Assembly: GCF_023078275.1 (NCBI RefSeq)
Contig: NC_062973.1
Coordinates: 20,330,956 to 20,394,955, forward strand
DNA: 64,000 bases
Direction: 5' to 3'
DNA from: Leguminivora glycinivorella
Lineage: Eukaryota; Arthropoda; Insecta; Lepidoptera; Tortricidae
The notes below the pieces were generated by a model that was not told the origin of the DNA, did not search any database, and saw only the letters and a program-made list of their open reading frames with translations. The position numbers and the translations under genes are program-made. This document shows positions 1 to 11,740 of the stretch, piece after piece. Within the stretch, counting starts at the first letter, position 1; every line of letters begins with the position of its first letter.

Positions 1-122
1 TACTTCTCGTGTGTTAAAAAACTCGCAAGTTCAGGATTCTATTTTCGAACCACTCGCTTCGCTCGTGGTTCAACTATAGAATCCTTTCACTTGCTCGTTT
101 TTCAATTCCACACTAGGCGTTA
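1..122 (+). repeat. Partial interspersed repeat with internal hairpin
   Basis: This segment is repeated almost exactly at 18215-18338. It contains a strong hairpin, GAACCACTCG / CGCTCGTGGTTC, flanked by GGATTCTA and its complement. The second copy continues upstream for about 250 bp more, so this copy is probably cut by the window edge. No coding capacity is seen. Confidence 0.7.
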
Positions 123-521
123 AAATACAACTTTGCCCCCTTGTATAACAAATAACTATTATCTGTGGATGATTGATTGATTGAGAGAATAATATACTTT
201 ATCTGTGGATAGTTTGTCTATGGATAAAATAAAGCTTGATCACCACGTGGGTTTCTCTCATTTTGCCTATTTATTATCTCTTTCTTATAACTTAGAAACG
301 AAAGAGATACCGAATGTAGGTCTCGCTTCTAAACGCATATGGGTCTCTATCATGTCAAACGTTCTCATTGTTCGTGCGTGAAAAACTGACGCGACGAGAA
401 TCTTGGAATAATCATCTAACAATCAATTTTTTATTTCCATGTTACACAATGTGTGAATGAAATAAGCAGTTAACAGTATTTAGTTGTTTTCATAGTTATT
501 AGTGCGTTATAATAAGTCAAG
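123..521 (+). promoter_or_regulatory. Upstream region of the DNAJC8 gene (no defined core promoter)
   Basis: AT-rich DNA between the repeat and the first ATG at 522. It must hold the 5' UTR and probably the promoter of the J-protein gene. I see no convincing TATA box or other core element that I would commit to. The ATG context is AAGATGT. Confidence 0.3.
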
Positions 522-3500
522 ATGTCAGCTCACACGGCCCCAGTGGAGTCGTTTGATGAGTTTTATTCCGAGGTTAGTTCTATTATTTTCTCGTTTTGTT
601 ATACAAATCGAAGACAACATTATTTAATTGGTATAAGTTGTTATTGAATTACTCTATGATATGATATAAAATTACAGTGTTGAGTGGTTGCTTTCAATTG
701 TTGTAATGGTCCATGTACTTGAGCAATTATTTTTGATTTGGTCGCTTATTTGCGCAAACGTAACAGATTAACTGTAGAATCTCTAATAAAATCAATAGCA
801 GGCGTATATCCAGTAATGTTCAAAAACACCATTTTAAAGTAGTAGAAGACTTGTTTTATGAGTTATTTTGAACTGACTGGTAGATTATGACCCAAAACCA
901 CATGTTATGTCAGTTATTGGCGATGTGGATTCTGAATTATCATATTTAATTTTCAGGTGAAGGAGATAGAGAAGAGAGACTCTGTGTTGACACCAAAACA
1001 ACAGATTGACAGGCTACTTCGGCCAGGCTCCACTTATTTCAATCTGAACCCTTTTGAAGTGTTGCAGCTAGAACCTGATACGTCGCTTGATGAGATCAAG
1101 AAAAAGTACCGCAGGCTGTCCATCCTTGTCCATCCGGACAAAAACATGGTTAGTGGTCTGTTTTTTCTTTTAAATATAGGTAAAAAGACTATTTATGTAC
1201 TCAGGTTGATTCAATAGGCTTCAGCAGATTTTTTTTATAGATACCTGTATCAAACTTGATATAAGCAATAACAACGTTTGAAAAACATTAGAATACTAAC
1301 AGGAATAAGCAGAAGATTGATTAATTTTTCTATTTTTAACATCATATGAATGGTTGATTTTGTAAATGTACTGTGTTTAGTGTAAAACTCATTGCACGGG
1401 ATTGGATTTGCTCAGTTTAGGCGGTTACAGCCGTCAACATTTCGTTTTTATCCACAGATGGAATGGATAACAATTGGTGGCGACCCGAAGCTCCAGAATT
1501 TAGGTAAGGATTGAAAAAATGGGACTGATGCCAGAGAGAATGAAGTTTTAGGAGAATTCCACGGAGTTAGTCAAGGATACATCAGTGATTAGATGCTGAA
1601 AAGATTATATATCAATGAATTCTTACAGTATATCAACACGTTCAATGTCATACTTGTAACTTTGAATACTAAGATTGCTTATATTCACTACTGTGAAGTG
1701 ACAAAATCTTATGAATTTAAATAACTCAAAACTGATATATGCTTCATGAAGGAATTACTTATAAATCAAACCATTTGCATTGCCAACTAAACTGAAATGG
1801 CACAAAACCACACTCACAGGTTACCATAAAATATTGATGAATAGTATACTACCAAATATTTTGTGCATAATAATGAATTTACAATGTGCACATACATTTG
1901 TTTTAGAATAAAAATGATTTATTGCTCTATTATTATGGGTTGAAATTATGTTAGGTTATCAGTGAATCTAGGCTATTACTGTAGCAATATTTTTTTTATA
2001 GATTTATATATCAAACAATGTTCGATATGTTACCAGTCATATATAAGGAAACCAGACTTATTAAATCTCATGAGAAAAACTATGTCTCATTAAGGATGTG
2101 TTTTGACAAAAGATTTGTTTTGATGGATGTGTTTTTAAAGATAAAAGAATCACTGTACACAGAGAGGGGTAAACAAGTGAACTGATTCTTTTGGTTTAAA
2201 AAAAGCAACCCTCACAACATCACTTGTCTGAAATGCCACCTTAAGGCCTAGTTCCTCTTGTCTGTTATTGTTCACACCAAAAATGTGGTTGGCTATTTTT
2301 GAAGGTTTGTATAGTACTCGCTGGCACAAGTTTTACCAGTCACGCCTGTGTCTATAAAATGTCACTAGAAGGTCTAGTACCCAGTCTAGAAAATTTCCTA
2401 AAAGAAAAAGAAGTGGTCAGTGGCAGGCCTACGGAAAACAATGTTGTTCCGTCAATTTTGCGATTGCAATGCCTCACATTGATTTTGCGCTGGTGACGCC
2501 CTCTTGCGTCCATTTCTCTACCTAAAAGGGCACAATGACTATAAGTATAAAATAAATAAATAAATAAATATTATAGGACACTCCAGATCGACTGAAAGTA
2601 AGGGAAACAACAACAGATTGTCATTTATTAAATGCTGTCATGTTTTATTTCTAACTGACAGTCCATTACCCTCCAGCGAACTGATCAGTGGGCCTCAACA
2701 TTCGTATGTGACAGGTAAAAACTATATGCCTTCTGTACAATCCTTTGACTAGCCAACCTCATATTAAATATTTTATGGAACTTTTATTAACTAGATAATT
2801 GTGTCTCATTACAGGATGACTCGGAACGGGCGCAACAGGCCTTTGAGATAGTAAACCGGGCTTGGAAAACGCTGGAGAATGATGACACGAGGAAGAAATG
2901 TTTGGATATCTATCAGGAGGCTAAGGAACGCACTGAACATATGGTGAGATATTCATTACTGTATTTGCTATGTGCATGACTGGCGGTGCCCTCATCATAG
3001 GCACCATGTTAAATTTTATGATATCAAATTAGTTCAGCCTCCGCTTGCATCAATGATGTAGCATTAATCTGTATTTGCGCTCGTCTCGCATGTTGCCAAT
3101 AAAGTATGAGACTCAGACATGACAGTCAATATAATCCATACTAATATTATAAATGGGAAAGTGTGTGTACCTGTTTGTTTGTCCGTCTGTCACGGCAAAA
3201 CGGAGCGACGAATTGACGCGATTGTGGAGATAGTTGAAGGACTGGAGAGTGACATAGGCTACTTTTTGTTTCTTTCTAACGCGAGCGAAGCCGCTGGCGA
3301 AAGCTAGTAGAATATAATTAAGTGTTGTATGCACAAATGTCAGACCAGAGTTTTACCAGGGGCGGCTCACTCCGCGATTCTATCGCCGCGCTACAAGTAC
3401 ATACTGGCGGCTCGAGTTCGCGGCCTAATCAGGGGTGGCGCGCATTCTCACGGAACGCACGTTCGCACTTTCTATTGTTACATTACGCCGCGAGTTTTTT

Positions 3501-6500
3501 TAAGGTTCATATGCGATGTCCACGTGTGGAATGGCTAATAATGCTTAGTTAAATAGACGTCATAAATAAAATAGGACAATCTTACACAGATCTTATTGAT
3601 TAAGTCCCACGGAAAAATTCAATAAGGCCTGTGATGCTGAAGGCTTAAACAAAAATACATAAATACTGTATATATACCTAGAAAGTATCCGAGACTTAAA
3701 TATATAGTATAATATTTTATCTGAGAATTAATTCGTTTTAATATCATAGGCAACCCTATCATCCGACGCTGCGCACGTGCGGCTCGTTTCTTTGTTAGAA
3801 TTTTGTAGGCATTTAAAAAGGCGGCATTTTGTGAACATCAAAGGAGTGAGCCTTCTGTACTTGTACTATTATATATTCTGTGGTTTTACTTCAGATCCAT
3901 GTAGTAGAAAATTGTTTTTTCCTAGCTGAAAACTGGTGCCATTCCTCCCACCAGCCCCTTGATTATTAAATCAAAATTCTCAGCACATGTCCTTGAGTTA
4001 AGCATAGTTTTTTTAACGTTTTCAGATAGAGCAGAAGAGGAAAAAGCAGAGAAAGGAGTCTCGGCAAGCTGAGGGCATACCTGAAGATGATCCCGACAAG
4101 TTCAAACATGCTGTTTACGTCATGACGATGAAGGTATATACTATGATTACTATGCTCTTCTGCTAAGCCAATTATAGATATCTCTAATGAAAATTTGTTG
4201 CAAATATTCATTAATTTATGTATAATATGAATTCTTAGTAGAGCATTGGTCAGGAAAAGACTTTCAACAAGGTCTTTTCTTTACACATTTTAGGTAATCT
4301 GATAATTGGTCTTATACTCCTATAAATATTCTATCCTGACTCTGGCCTTGTCTTGCCTGACAATTACCTGTGTTTGCAGTTATACTATTTTTCTGCTCGA
4401 CGGAGCTGAAAAAAGGCAACTTCGTTTAGTCATAGAATATATAATAGGTAGCATAAGTACAGAAGGCTCACTCCTTTAATATTCACAAATTGCCGCTATC
4501 ATACATGTACTTGTAGCTCGGAAGGCGGAGTGAGCCGCCCTTGGTTTAGTGCAGAAGATCTTTTGCTCTTACTTAATTCCATAGACCCATACTCGTATTA
4601 TAAAGCCTTTTTTATGCATGTAACATGAACTATAGAGTTGTGCCTGCTTGTTCCTGAAAAGATCGCTCCCAACTAGTACGATCTCCGAAGTGTACTAGTT
4701 CGTTCTTTTAAGACATTTAGTACAGTAGTACACCGAGAGAGTGAGAGACAAATTGTGCATATGGCGTAGCCGAGAGCTGATCGGCTGTTTTCGCGCGGTC
4801 TCGGTCTGAGTCAGTCGGTTCTAGTTTGGTTGCGGTCGGATCACACGGATCGCTTTGCTGTCATTGTCACTCGGCTCTTCGCTCCCATTCTGTTGCGCGT
4901 GTGTGTGCACCAAATGTATTAGAGAGCAGAATCATTTGGGAGTAGTTCGGTCTATTACAGTGCAGGGAATCGTGTCTTTTGTACTATTAGTATATCTACT
5001 ACACAAGCCTAATGAAATTTATTTCCCAGTTGTTCGCGGACATGGAGCGCAAGCGGCAGCACCTGGAGACGCGCGACCAGGAGGAGCGCAAGCGCAAGCG
5101 CGAGGCCGAGATCGAGCAGGAGGAGCAGCTCAGCATGGAGAAGGAGTGGGCCAAGAACTTTGAGGTAAGTTTATACGCGTTTACTATTTAGGGACATTCT
5201 AGAAAAGTCTGTGACGCAATTTTTCTAAGGTTAAGCGAAGTTAAGCGAGAACAGGTCGCTAGATGGCGCTGTTACGAGAAACAGTGCTCCGTGTGTTTTC
5301 TTTAACGAATACGAAGTCGCGCGTTGTAGATGCTAACGCGGAACGTTGATACGTATTTGTTGTATCGAACTTGACGACCACGAGCCAGCGGTAGCCAGTA
5401 CTCGCGCGGCACACGCGGGGCCTGTCCACTGTGTGTTTTCTCCAACAAATACGAAGACTCGCGTTTTCGATGCCAACGCGGAGCGTTGATATATAGGTAA
5501 TAGGCTACTAGATTCGTATCGAATTTAGCACATCAAGTTATTGTTTTCTGTAGTAATTGACTTAAGAAATCAATATTTATAGCTTGCGGGCATTAAAAGT
5601 GCGTGATGACTGCGTATTTTTAATTAAAGATGTGTATTAGTAATTGTGTATTGGTATGTTTTTAGGGTTCCGTAGTCAACTAGGAACCCTTATAGTTTCG
5701 CCATGTCTGTCTGTCCGTCCGTCCGTCCGTCCGCGGATAATCTCAGTAACCGTAAGCACTACAAAGCTGAAATTTGGTACTAATATGCATATCAATCACG
5801 CCAACAAAGTGCAAAAATAAAAAATGGAGAAAAATGTTTTATTAGGGTACCCCCCCTACATATAAAGTGGGGGCTGATATTTTTTTCATTCCAACCCCAA
5901 CGTGTGATATATTGTTGGATAGGTATTTAAAAATAAATAAGGGTTTACTAAGATCGTTTTATGATAATATTAATATTTTCGGAAATAATCGCTCCTAAAG
6001 GAAAAAAAAGTGCGTCCCCCCCTCTAACTTTTGATCCATATGTTTAAAAAATATGAAAAAAATCACAAAAGTAGAACTTTACAAAGACTTTCTAGGAAAA
6101 TTGTTTTGAACTTGATAGGTTTAGTAGTTTTTGAGAAAAATACGGAAAACTACGGAACCCTACACTGAGCGTGGCCCGACACGCTCTTGGCCGGTTTTTT
6201 AAATTATGGACTCCGAAAACGGTGTTGACCAACGGAGTGACGTCACATAATTCAGATCAACTATGGAAATTAGAGGTAGTAATCTGATCTCCATAGAAGC
6301 AACCTCTATTGTATCTCTATTGTATTAAAATTCTTAGTTCTTGACGGGTTAGTGACAATGTGAAATATTTTTTCTAAATATACTGACGTCATGTCATAGA
6401 TATTCTATAGATTAATATGGCTGATGTTGTTTTTGCCTGATCACGTAAAAGTAAACTTTAAATAATTTTTTTGCGGGTTTTTAAGTTGTAATAAAATATG

Positions 6501-8841
6501 GTACTATTTTTTTTCGTTTAATTAGATAGTAATTAATAATATAAGACATACTTTGAAAAAGGGTCAAGTAGCCTATTATGGTGTCGCGAGGCCGAGATAG
6601 AGCAGGAGGAGCAGCTGTCCATGCAGAAGGAGTGGGCCAAGAGCTTTGAGGTACAGTCGACCAAAAAGTGTGGTTTACCACCCTACGGTTGAAGTTCGTT
6701 TGAACGTCACGAGACAACAAGTAGTCCGTTGCTTCTGGAAAGTTATGTATGAAAATGTTGGCATAATTAATGGAAGATTTTTTTTGATTGGGATATGTAC
6801 ATTACAGGCCGAAGTTATTTTTCATCAACCCTCCCCATCCCTCCCCCCTCTGCGTCACCCCTCTTCCCCCCCTTAAATAGCCGAAAATGCGGTTTTTCGC
6901 GATTTCTGACAAAACCGTTGTAGATACAGAAAAAGCGTGTAGGAAAAAAGTAATCCTTGATAAATTTACTGCAAATCGTTCATTGACACTTTGGTTCTAG
7001 CACTTATAGGTTTCGCGTGATCCATCACGAAAGTTGGTCCTTTACTGCAATTTTCTTTAGTGAATGTTAAGTTTTCTCCCAAATTGCTTACGAAATCTGT
7101 TTGATATTACTAAAATATTATAAACTGAAAATGAATTTCAGGGGGAATAATCACTACCATGGGTGGGACTTGAACTCACGGCTACTGGATTGATACTCCA
7201 GGGCTCTACCAACAGCTACCAAAAGCTCATCCCCAGTCATAGATACACTATATAGATCAATGGTACTCCTAGCGACTACTACCGTGAAAATATTACGTCT
7301 TAAATAGTTACTGGAATTCCAAGACATATTGGAAATTCCACCCATGGTAGTGATTTTTCCCCCTTAATTTTATTTTAGTCATGAGTTACAATATTTTAGT
7401 TATATCAAACAAATTTCGACTATTTCGTATGCATTTTGGGCGAAAACTTAACATTCACTAAAGAAGATTGCAGTAAAGGACCAACTTTCGTGATGGATCA
7501 CGCGAAACCTATAAGTGCTAGAACCAAAGTGTTAATGAATGATTTGTAGTAAATTTATTAAGGATTACTTCGTTCCTACGCGCTTTTTCTGTATCTTCAA
7601 CAGTTTTGTCAGAAATCGAGAAAAACCGCATTTTCGGCACTTTAAGGGAGGGTAGAGGGGTGACGCAGAGGAGGGAGGAGTGGGGAGGGTTGATGAAAAA
7701 TAACTTCGGTCTATAACGTACATATTTCAATTTAAAAAAACCTTCCATTAATTATGCCGTAATTTTAGCTAATTTCCCCCTGCTAAAGGGCGATTTCCGC
7801 TTGCAATAATATTATGTCAGTGACAATTGCTCTGTCTATATTTGATATTTACGTCATGGCATGTGTCAAGTTAACCTTAGCGATCGAAACTTTTGTCAAA
7901 ACTGGTAGACTACTTCCTTGGCCCACTGTACAGTGAGCTGCAAAATTGCATGGAGAAATTATGAATGAATTCATTGATAAATTCGCCATGCACTTTTGCA
8001 GCTGATAGTACATTCCCTACCAATAGGGGCCATCTCCACATATTAGGTCACCCACATTTTCGAATTTTTTGTACCTGATGTGTATGGGCTCATTCTTCTC
8101 AGAATAACGAGCTGATTCGATTGTGTAATAAAACTATGGAAACGGATTATATCGCGTATAAGGGAAGGGCTCCCTCTCACTGAGCGTCTCACTAGCGTCG
8201 GCGTTGGGCCGACTGTATGCGAAGTCCGATGCTCAGTCCTGAAATTTATTTATAACAACATAAAACATCATTTCATCTTAAAACTTAGGATGATATATTG
8301 TAGCCTAAGGTCTGACTTGGCTAGTTATCATATGGCTAGCTAAATATTGAAACAATAATTAATACTAAATCCCAGTTAATAATGTAATAAATACGAAAGT
8401 CGACTATACTCTTAGTTATAAGTACTAACGCGGAAATATTTCGTTTAAAAAATTATCAAAATTTTACCAGTTTCTTATTCATTCCTGTGTTTTACCTAGA
8501 TCTTGTGCAGGCTGCATTGGAAGTGTGTAAACTAATTTTGTAGATCTAGTTCAGTAACTATACATTACAGTCCCTATCACAGTTCATAAACGCTCCCTAT
8601 AGTCATAGCAGGTTAATTTGACGGCCGTTTTTTTTTTCTATATGTTTGCACGTCTATCAAAATCACCTTTACCTTGATAGCCAATAAAAGTAAAATACGC
8701 ATTATATCTTTGCAGGAATCTCGACAAAACCGCGTCGACAGCTGGAAGACTTTCCAATCGGGCAGCGGCGGCGAAAAGAAGAAAAAAAAGAAAAACATGA
8801 TGAACTTCAAGCCTCCCAAACCCAAGCCTGAGAGCAGATAA
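522..8841 (+). CDS. DNAJC8: DnaJ homolog subfamily C member 8 (DNAJC8), six coding exons, complete
   Basis: Coding exons are 522-572, 957-1148, 2815-2943, 4026-4133, 5030-5164 and 8716-8841. All junctions are phase 0 with AG/GT splice sites, and together they give 246 aa plus stop (human DNAJC8 is about 253 aa). Exon 1 ends FYSE and exon 2 continues VKEIEKRDSVLTPKQQ and NPFEVLQLEP, a near-exact match to the animal family. The J domain spans about residues 48-115, with the HPD motif at 76-78 in LVHPDKN. The second half is a charged, coiled-coil-like region (KRKREAEIEQEEQ, EWAKNFEESR), and the C-terminus is lysine-rich (EKKKKKKN, PPKPKPESR), as in the human protein. DNAJC8 is a nuclear HSC70 co-chaperone associated with the spliceosome; that role is family knowledge. 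Introns 3-5 are full of repeats, and intron 5 holds a partial copy of exon 5 at 6585-6650. Confidence 0.95.
1149..2814. repeat. DNAJC8 intron 2 with retroelement-like 3' end and AAAT microsatellite
   Basis: The first 1.1 kb shows nothing recognisable. From about 2240 the sequence looks repeat-derived, ending in a short (AAAT)n run at about 2549-2571 followed by ATTATAGGACA. This arrangement is common at the ends of lepidopteran interspersed repeats. A related tail sits at about 3553-3600. A 65-codon open frame at 2299-2496 is not supported by splice context. Confidence 0.4.
3135..3307 (+). mobile_element. Short non-autonomous Helitron-like element
   Basis: The element begins TCCATACTAATATTAT and ends AAAGCTAG, flanked by A on the left and T on the right with no target duplication. 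This is the classic Helitron signature (5' TC, 3' CTRR, insertion between A and T). A GC-rich block with hairpin potential (GCGAGCGAAGCCGC) lies about 15 bases before the end. Copies with the same ends lie at 36507-36680 and 57198-57424. This one is 173 bp, in intron 3 of DNAJC8. Confidence 0.75.
3358..3884 (+). repeat. Interspersed repeat fragments in DNAJC8 intron 3
   Basis: The segment starting GGCGGCTCACTCCGCGATTC (3361) and the segment about 3820-3884, containing GGAGTGAGCCTTCTGTACTT, both recur as one unit at about 51771-51880. An inverted relative lies at 4428-4548. In between, 3553-3700 resembles another lepidopteran repeat (AATAGGACAATCTTACACAG). The family is unknown to me; no coding sequence is seen. 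Confidence 0.55.
4428..4548 (-). repeat. Inverted copy of the intron 3 repeat, in DNAJC8 intron 4
   Basis: It contains AAGTACAGAAGGCTCACTCC and GGCGGAGTGAGCCGCC, the reverse complement of the unit at 3820-3884. Exon 4 (4026-4133) therefore lies between complementary intronic repeats. Confidence 0.6.
5290..5512 (+). repeat. Two-unit direct repeat of about 141 bp
   Basis: The segments beginning GTGTGTTTTCTTTAACGAAT (about 5291) and GTGTGTTTTCTCCAACAAAT (about 5432) run parallel for about 60 bases through AACGCGGA(A/G)CGTTGATA. They lie in DNAJC8 intron 5, just after exon 5. Confidence 0.6.
5664..6194 (+). mobile_element. Helentron-like non-autonomous element with (GTCC)n block, copy 1
   Basis: The 5' end AGGGTTCCGTAG has an inverted partner, CTACGGAACCCT, near the 3' end. 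A short (GTCT/GTCC)n block follows the 5' end at about 5705-5732. A 3' hairpin GAGCGTG...CACGCTC lies just before the terminal TTGGCCGG, and the element sits in a T-run. Sub-terminal inverted repeats, a GTCY microsatellite and a 3' stem-loop are the plan of Helentron-associated elements (HINE / DINE-1) as I know them. Other copies are at 24081-24615 and, inverted, 37770-38369. Confidence 0.7.
6585..6650 (+). pseudogene. Partial duplicate of DNAJC8 exon 5 inside intron 5
   Basis: From CGCGAGGCCGAG to the donor GAG|GTACAG at 6650, this repeats the last 22 codons of exon 5. Its reading is REAEIEQEEQLSMQ then KEWAKSFE. Of the seven or so base differences from the true exon, most are synonymous; E to Q and N to S are the only replacements, and AGC to TCC keeps serine through two changes. 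An AG at 6589-6590 could act as acceptor for a 60-nt in-frame exon (6591-6650), but it lacks a pyrimidine tract. It may be a weak alternative exon or a relic. Confidence 0.75.
6760..7758. mobile_element. 1-kb foldback (inverted-repeat) element in DNAJC8 intron 5
   Basis: The left arm starts GGCATAATTAATGGAAG and the right arm ends with its complement, CCATTAATTATGCC. The arms run to about 7165 and from about 7335. Both contain a purine/pyrimidine-rich stretch (CCCTCCCC, CTCTGCGTCACCCCTC and its complement). The inner junction is marked by ACTACCATGGGTGG and its complement. No transposase frame is visible. The loop carries a tRNA-like sequence. Confidence 0.75.
7160..7232 (-). pseudogene. tRNA-like sequence in the loop of the foldback element
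   Basis: Read on the minus strand it has an A-box-like GTTGGTAGAGCC, an anticodon-arm-like CTGGA-GTATCAA-TCCAG, and a B-box-like GAGTTCAAGTCCC closing a T-arm. One stem mismatch and no proper acceptor stem argue for a tRNA-derived element or pseudo-tRNA rather than a working tRNA. Confidence 0.5.
7931..8008. mobile_element. 78-bp MITE (CAGTGAGCTGCAAAA ends, TA target)
   Basis: The ends CAGTGAGCTGCAAAA and TTTTGCAGCTGATAG are inverted and flanked by TA. A longer, interrupted relative is at 17031-17824. Confidence 0.6.
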
Positions 8842-9063
8842 CTTCCAGCCGTATTAACATTAGTTTTACTTTAGGGTATTCCACTTGGCCAAGATATTTG
8901 TCTCATGTGTATTGCGACTCATATTTTTTAACCTTCCGTACGCTCCTGTCAAAAAAATCTTATTTCTATGGTAACCCTGCAAGGGTTATATACCTATTTG
9001 GCATATTCCAGTAAAATGTAAGTACCACATTGTCGCTTAACACAATTACTGCCACTACTGCCA

Positions 9064-9360
9064 GACAAAGAGGATCAATAGAGGATAGAGAGTTACTGTC
9101 AAAGTAAAATATGTAATCACAGAGCATAGACTGCCATCTCTCGACACAAGCTTAAAACTTTGGACCCTCAGTTTTGACAATTTGGCCCATATTCTTAGTT
9201 TGATATCTGTTAAAATGTCAAATATTAATATTAGCGCCATCTAGCTGAGCGTACCCCAAAGGTGTAATGCCATCTAGGCCACCGTACCTTTTCCTGTATG
9301 GTACTAAGGTACGTTTTTTTCTTAGACTATCTGTCTATACGGAGTTATTATATGTCTTTG
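9064..9360 (+). repeat. SINE-like interspersed repeat, copy 1
   Basis: About 300 bp are shared with 22166-22460, including GAGAGTTACTGTCAAAGTAA, GCCATCTCTCGACACA, ATTAGCGCCATCTAGC and CTTAGACT...GTCTATACGGAGTTA. If the DNAJC8 3' UTR is long enough, this copy would be within it (stop codon at 8839-8841). An AATAAA at about 9499-9504 is a possible but unproven polyadenylation signal. Confidence 0.6.
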
Positions 9361-11462
9361 ACCATATGTATGTCCTAACAGGTTCTTGCAATAATATTAC
9401 AAGTAAAAATCGCCCTTTTGCTAAGCGAGAATTTTAAATCTGTTACTTGAGAATATCACATAAAGTCAGCAGATCTGCACCTAAAAGCGTACAGTTAATA
9501 AAAACTTGACACGCAAATATTGGACTAAGATCTTGGATAAATGGAATTCCATCATAAGCCAGGAATATAATTAGGGATAAATATCTGTCGACATGGTTAT
9601 TGGTTATCGACTTGGGATGCGACGTTGCCGTACTTCGCTTGACATATCTGGCAACAGTGCATGACATAGGTCGCTAATTTGTCGTGAATGCCGTGATGTG
9701 CCAAGAAATCTCGAGTGAAGTCGCTTGATTTCGCTTGACTTGTCGCAGACATTTGTATCCTAATTGTAAGGCTTTAGATTTAGTGGTCGTGTAAGGTTAG
9801 ATTAGCAATGAAGTGGGCTGCATACTTGAGTCTGATTTTACGGAGCAAGTTTTGCAACAAACTCCATTGATATTTTTTTTTACTTTTAACCTATTTATGG
9901 GCTATGAAAACACAAAAAATTGTATATTCAAAATAATTATTGTGGATTAGTAGTCTATAGTATCTTTAATAAGAATTCTGTTTTAAACTTCTGTTAATTT
10001 GCAAATGTGTAACGTAAACGCACATGGTCTATTTAAAATTTGCCTTGTCTCGAAAATTTTAGCCTTACTGGAAATCTTCACTGCCATATTAGGCCATAAA
10101 TTTGACATATAAACTTTGCACGACCATATTTTTAATGTAAAAATTTTCGATATATTTTAGCATGTCAATGATACAATGCAATAGATTCTCATAAAATATT
10201 ATAACCGCACGAAAAAAAAACCCGGGGAATATTTACAAAAGTTATCAAAATATAACCATCAATCACAATAAATATTGAAATGCGTTTCTTTCCGGCAATT
10301 TCACGAAAAAAATAAATGCCACGGTAATAAAATAAAATATTTATGTCAATTTATACGTTAATATTATGTGCAAATGGCTGGCATGTGCTGCTCTAAATGG
10401 TTAAAATGCTGATAGGATCAATACTGCTAAATGTATGTGAAATTCCGCACACAGGGCTTAAAAAACGTACAACCTAATTAGGATCATCTTTTGAAATATT
10501 GAGGCCTGTCAAAAGCAGATGATGATTGTAAACTTCATCGAAAAAGTAAACAGCAGGGCTCAATTCCCTATATGTAGTTGTAAAAAAAAAATTCTTGTAT
10601 ATGGAATTTCAGACAAAGATGGCTGTATATACCTAACATGAATTTGTTATAAAGAGTACAGAGATTACTATAAGTTCACAGTTGACTTCAAGGCGACTAC
10701 GTTGTAGAACGTAACTGAATATTGAATGATATTTATTTGCTCTTTAACTTACCTGGAGTAAGGAGATAAGTTTTTGTATTTATTTAGTGTCAATATATAT
10801 AGAAATCTCAATGTAAAATATCATCAGGAAATTGGGAAAATTTTAGAAACTTTACAATTTGGGAAATTATAAATATCTATTTTGCAACACATACGGAGTG
10901 TTGCTATTGAGATTTCCTAAATTAACGTGTCTTTTAGTTTTGCCTTTCGATTTGTTTCCATTCAAGAAAAGTCAATTTTAATGAGGAAAGCAAATGTTGA
11001 TACTATTACAGTGCAATTTTTCAGTTAAGAGTTATGTGACAGTCTGACGTATGTGTCGTTCTGAGTAGAAAGGTACCTTAGTTACGTGTAAAAAGTTAAA
11101 AAGTATATATGTAATTTGGAAACCTTATTTTTGAAATGGTACCATTGACATTACATGTCGTAAATTCTTTTATTCTACCGAATATGGAATAATTCAATTA
11201 ATTGCCTTATTTAACGCAGTACTGTCCTAAAGAGTACAACAATACATGTTATATATATTTTTAGCTATGAAATATCCACAGGTCTATCACTAGATATACT
11301 TACCTACGACACTTAATGCTTTGAACACCAAGCCGTTCGTTTACGGCGCGATTGTTAACATTATAGATGTTAAACTTTCGTGAGACATATTTAAATATAC
11401 GAATGTACTCACGTTAATATGTCGTGATTGGCGACATGTTGACATCTGTATGTGTCTGTATA
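9361..11462. other. No gene seen
   Basis: AT-rich sequence with many stop codons in all frames. Scattered AATAAA motifs and A-runs are present, but I could find no exon, RNA gene or clear repeat. Confidence 0.5.
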
Positions 11463-11740
11463 TGTGAGTGTGTTTAATAAAACGTCCAAATTTGTCTGTT
11501 ACCATTAAGCTGAGTTTAGACCAGCAAGTTATTGCTGCAAGTTTTAAGGCGCAACTATAGGTAAGAGTGAGTGGCAAATATCTGCATCTCTTTCTTGTAT
11601 ATACTTCTGTCTCAAAACTTGCAGCAATAACTTGCACGTCTAAACTCAGTTTTACGGCGAGATTTTCTTGTATCTGTATAACTGACATAGCGGCTTTATA
11701 GCAATCGACAAAGTGGGACGTTTTCCCGTACACACTTACA
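11463..11740. mobile_element. MITE (GTGAGTG...AAAACGTCC ends) interrupted by another MITE
   Basis: The left end GTGAGTGTGTTTAATAAAACG and right end GACGTTTTCCCGTACACACT are inverted. The same element uninterrupted is at 53949-54084, where GGTTACCGTTAAGGCGAC is continuous. Here the equivalent position is split by a second MITE. Confidence 0.7.
11508..11651. mobile_element. 144-bp PIF/Harbinger-type MITE with TTA target duplication
   Basis: The terminal inverted repeats are AGCTGAGTTTAGAC and GTCTAAACTCAGTT. TTA is present on both sides (11505-11507 and 11652-11654) and only once at the matching place in the uninterrupted copy at 53949-54084. A three-base TTA target duplication is typical of PIF/Harbinger. 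Confidence 0.75.

Noticed and set aside
7895..7935. Inverted fragment of exon 5 (CTTGGCCCACT) near 7910
   Set aside because: Only about 11 bases match; too short to claim as a second exon copy.
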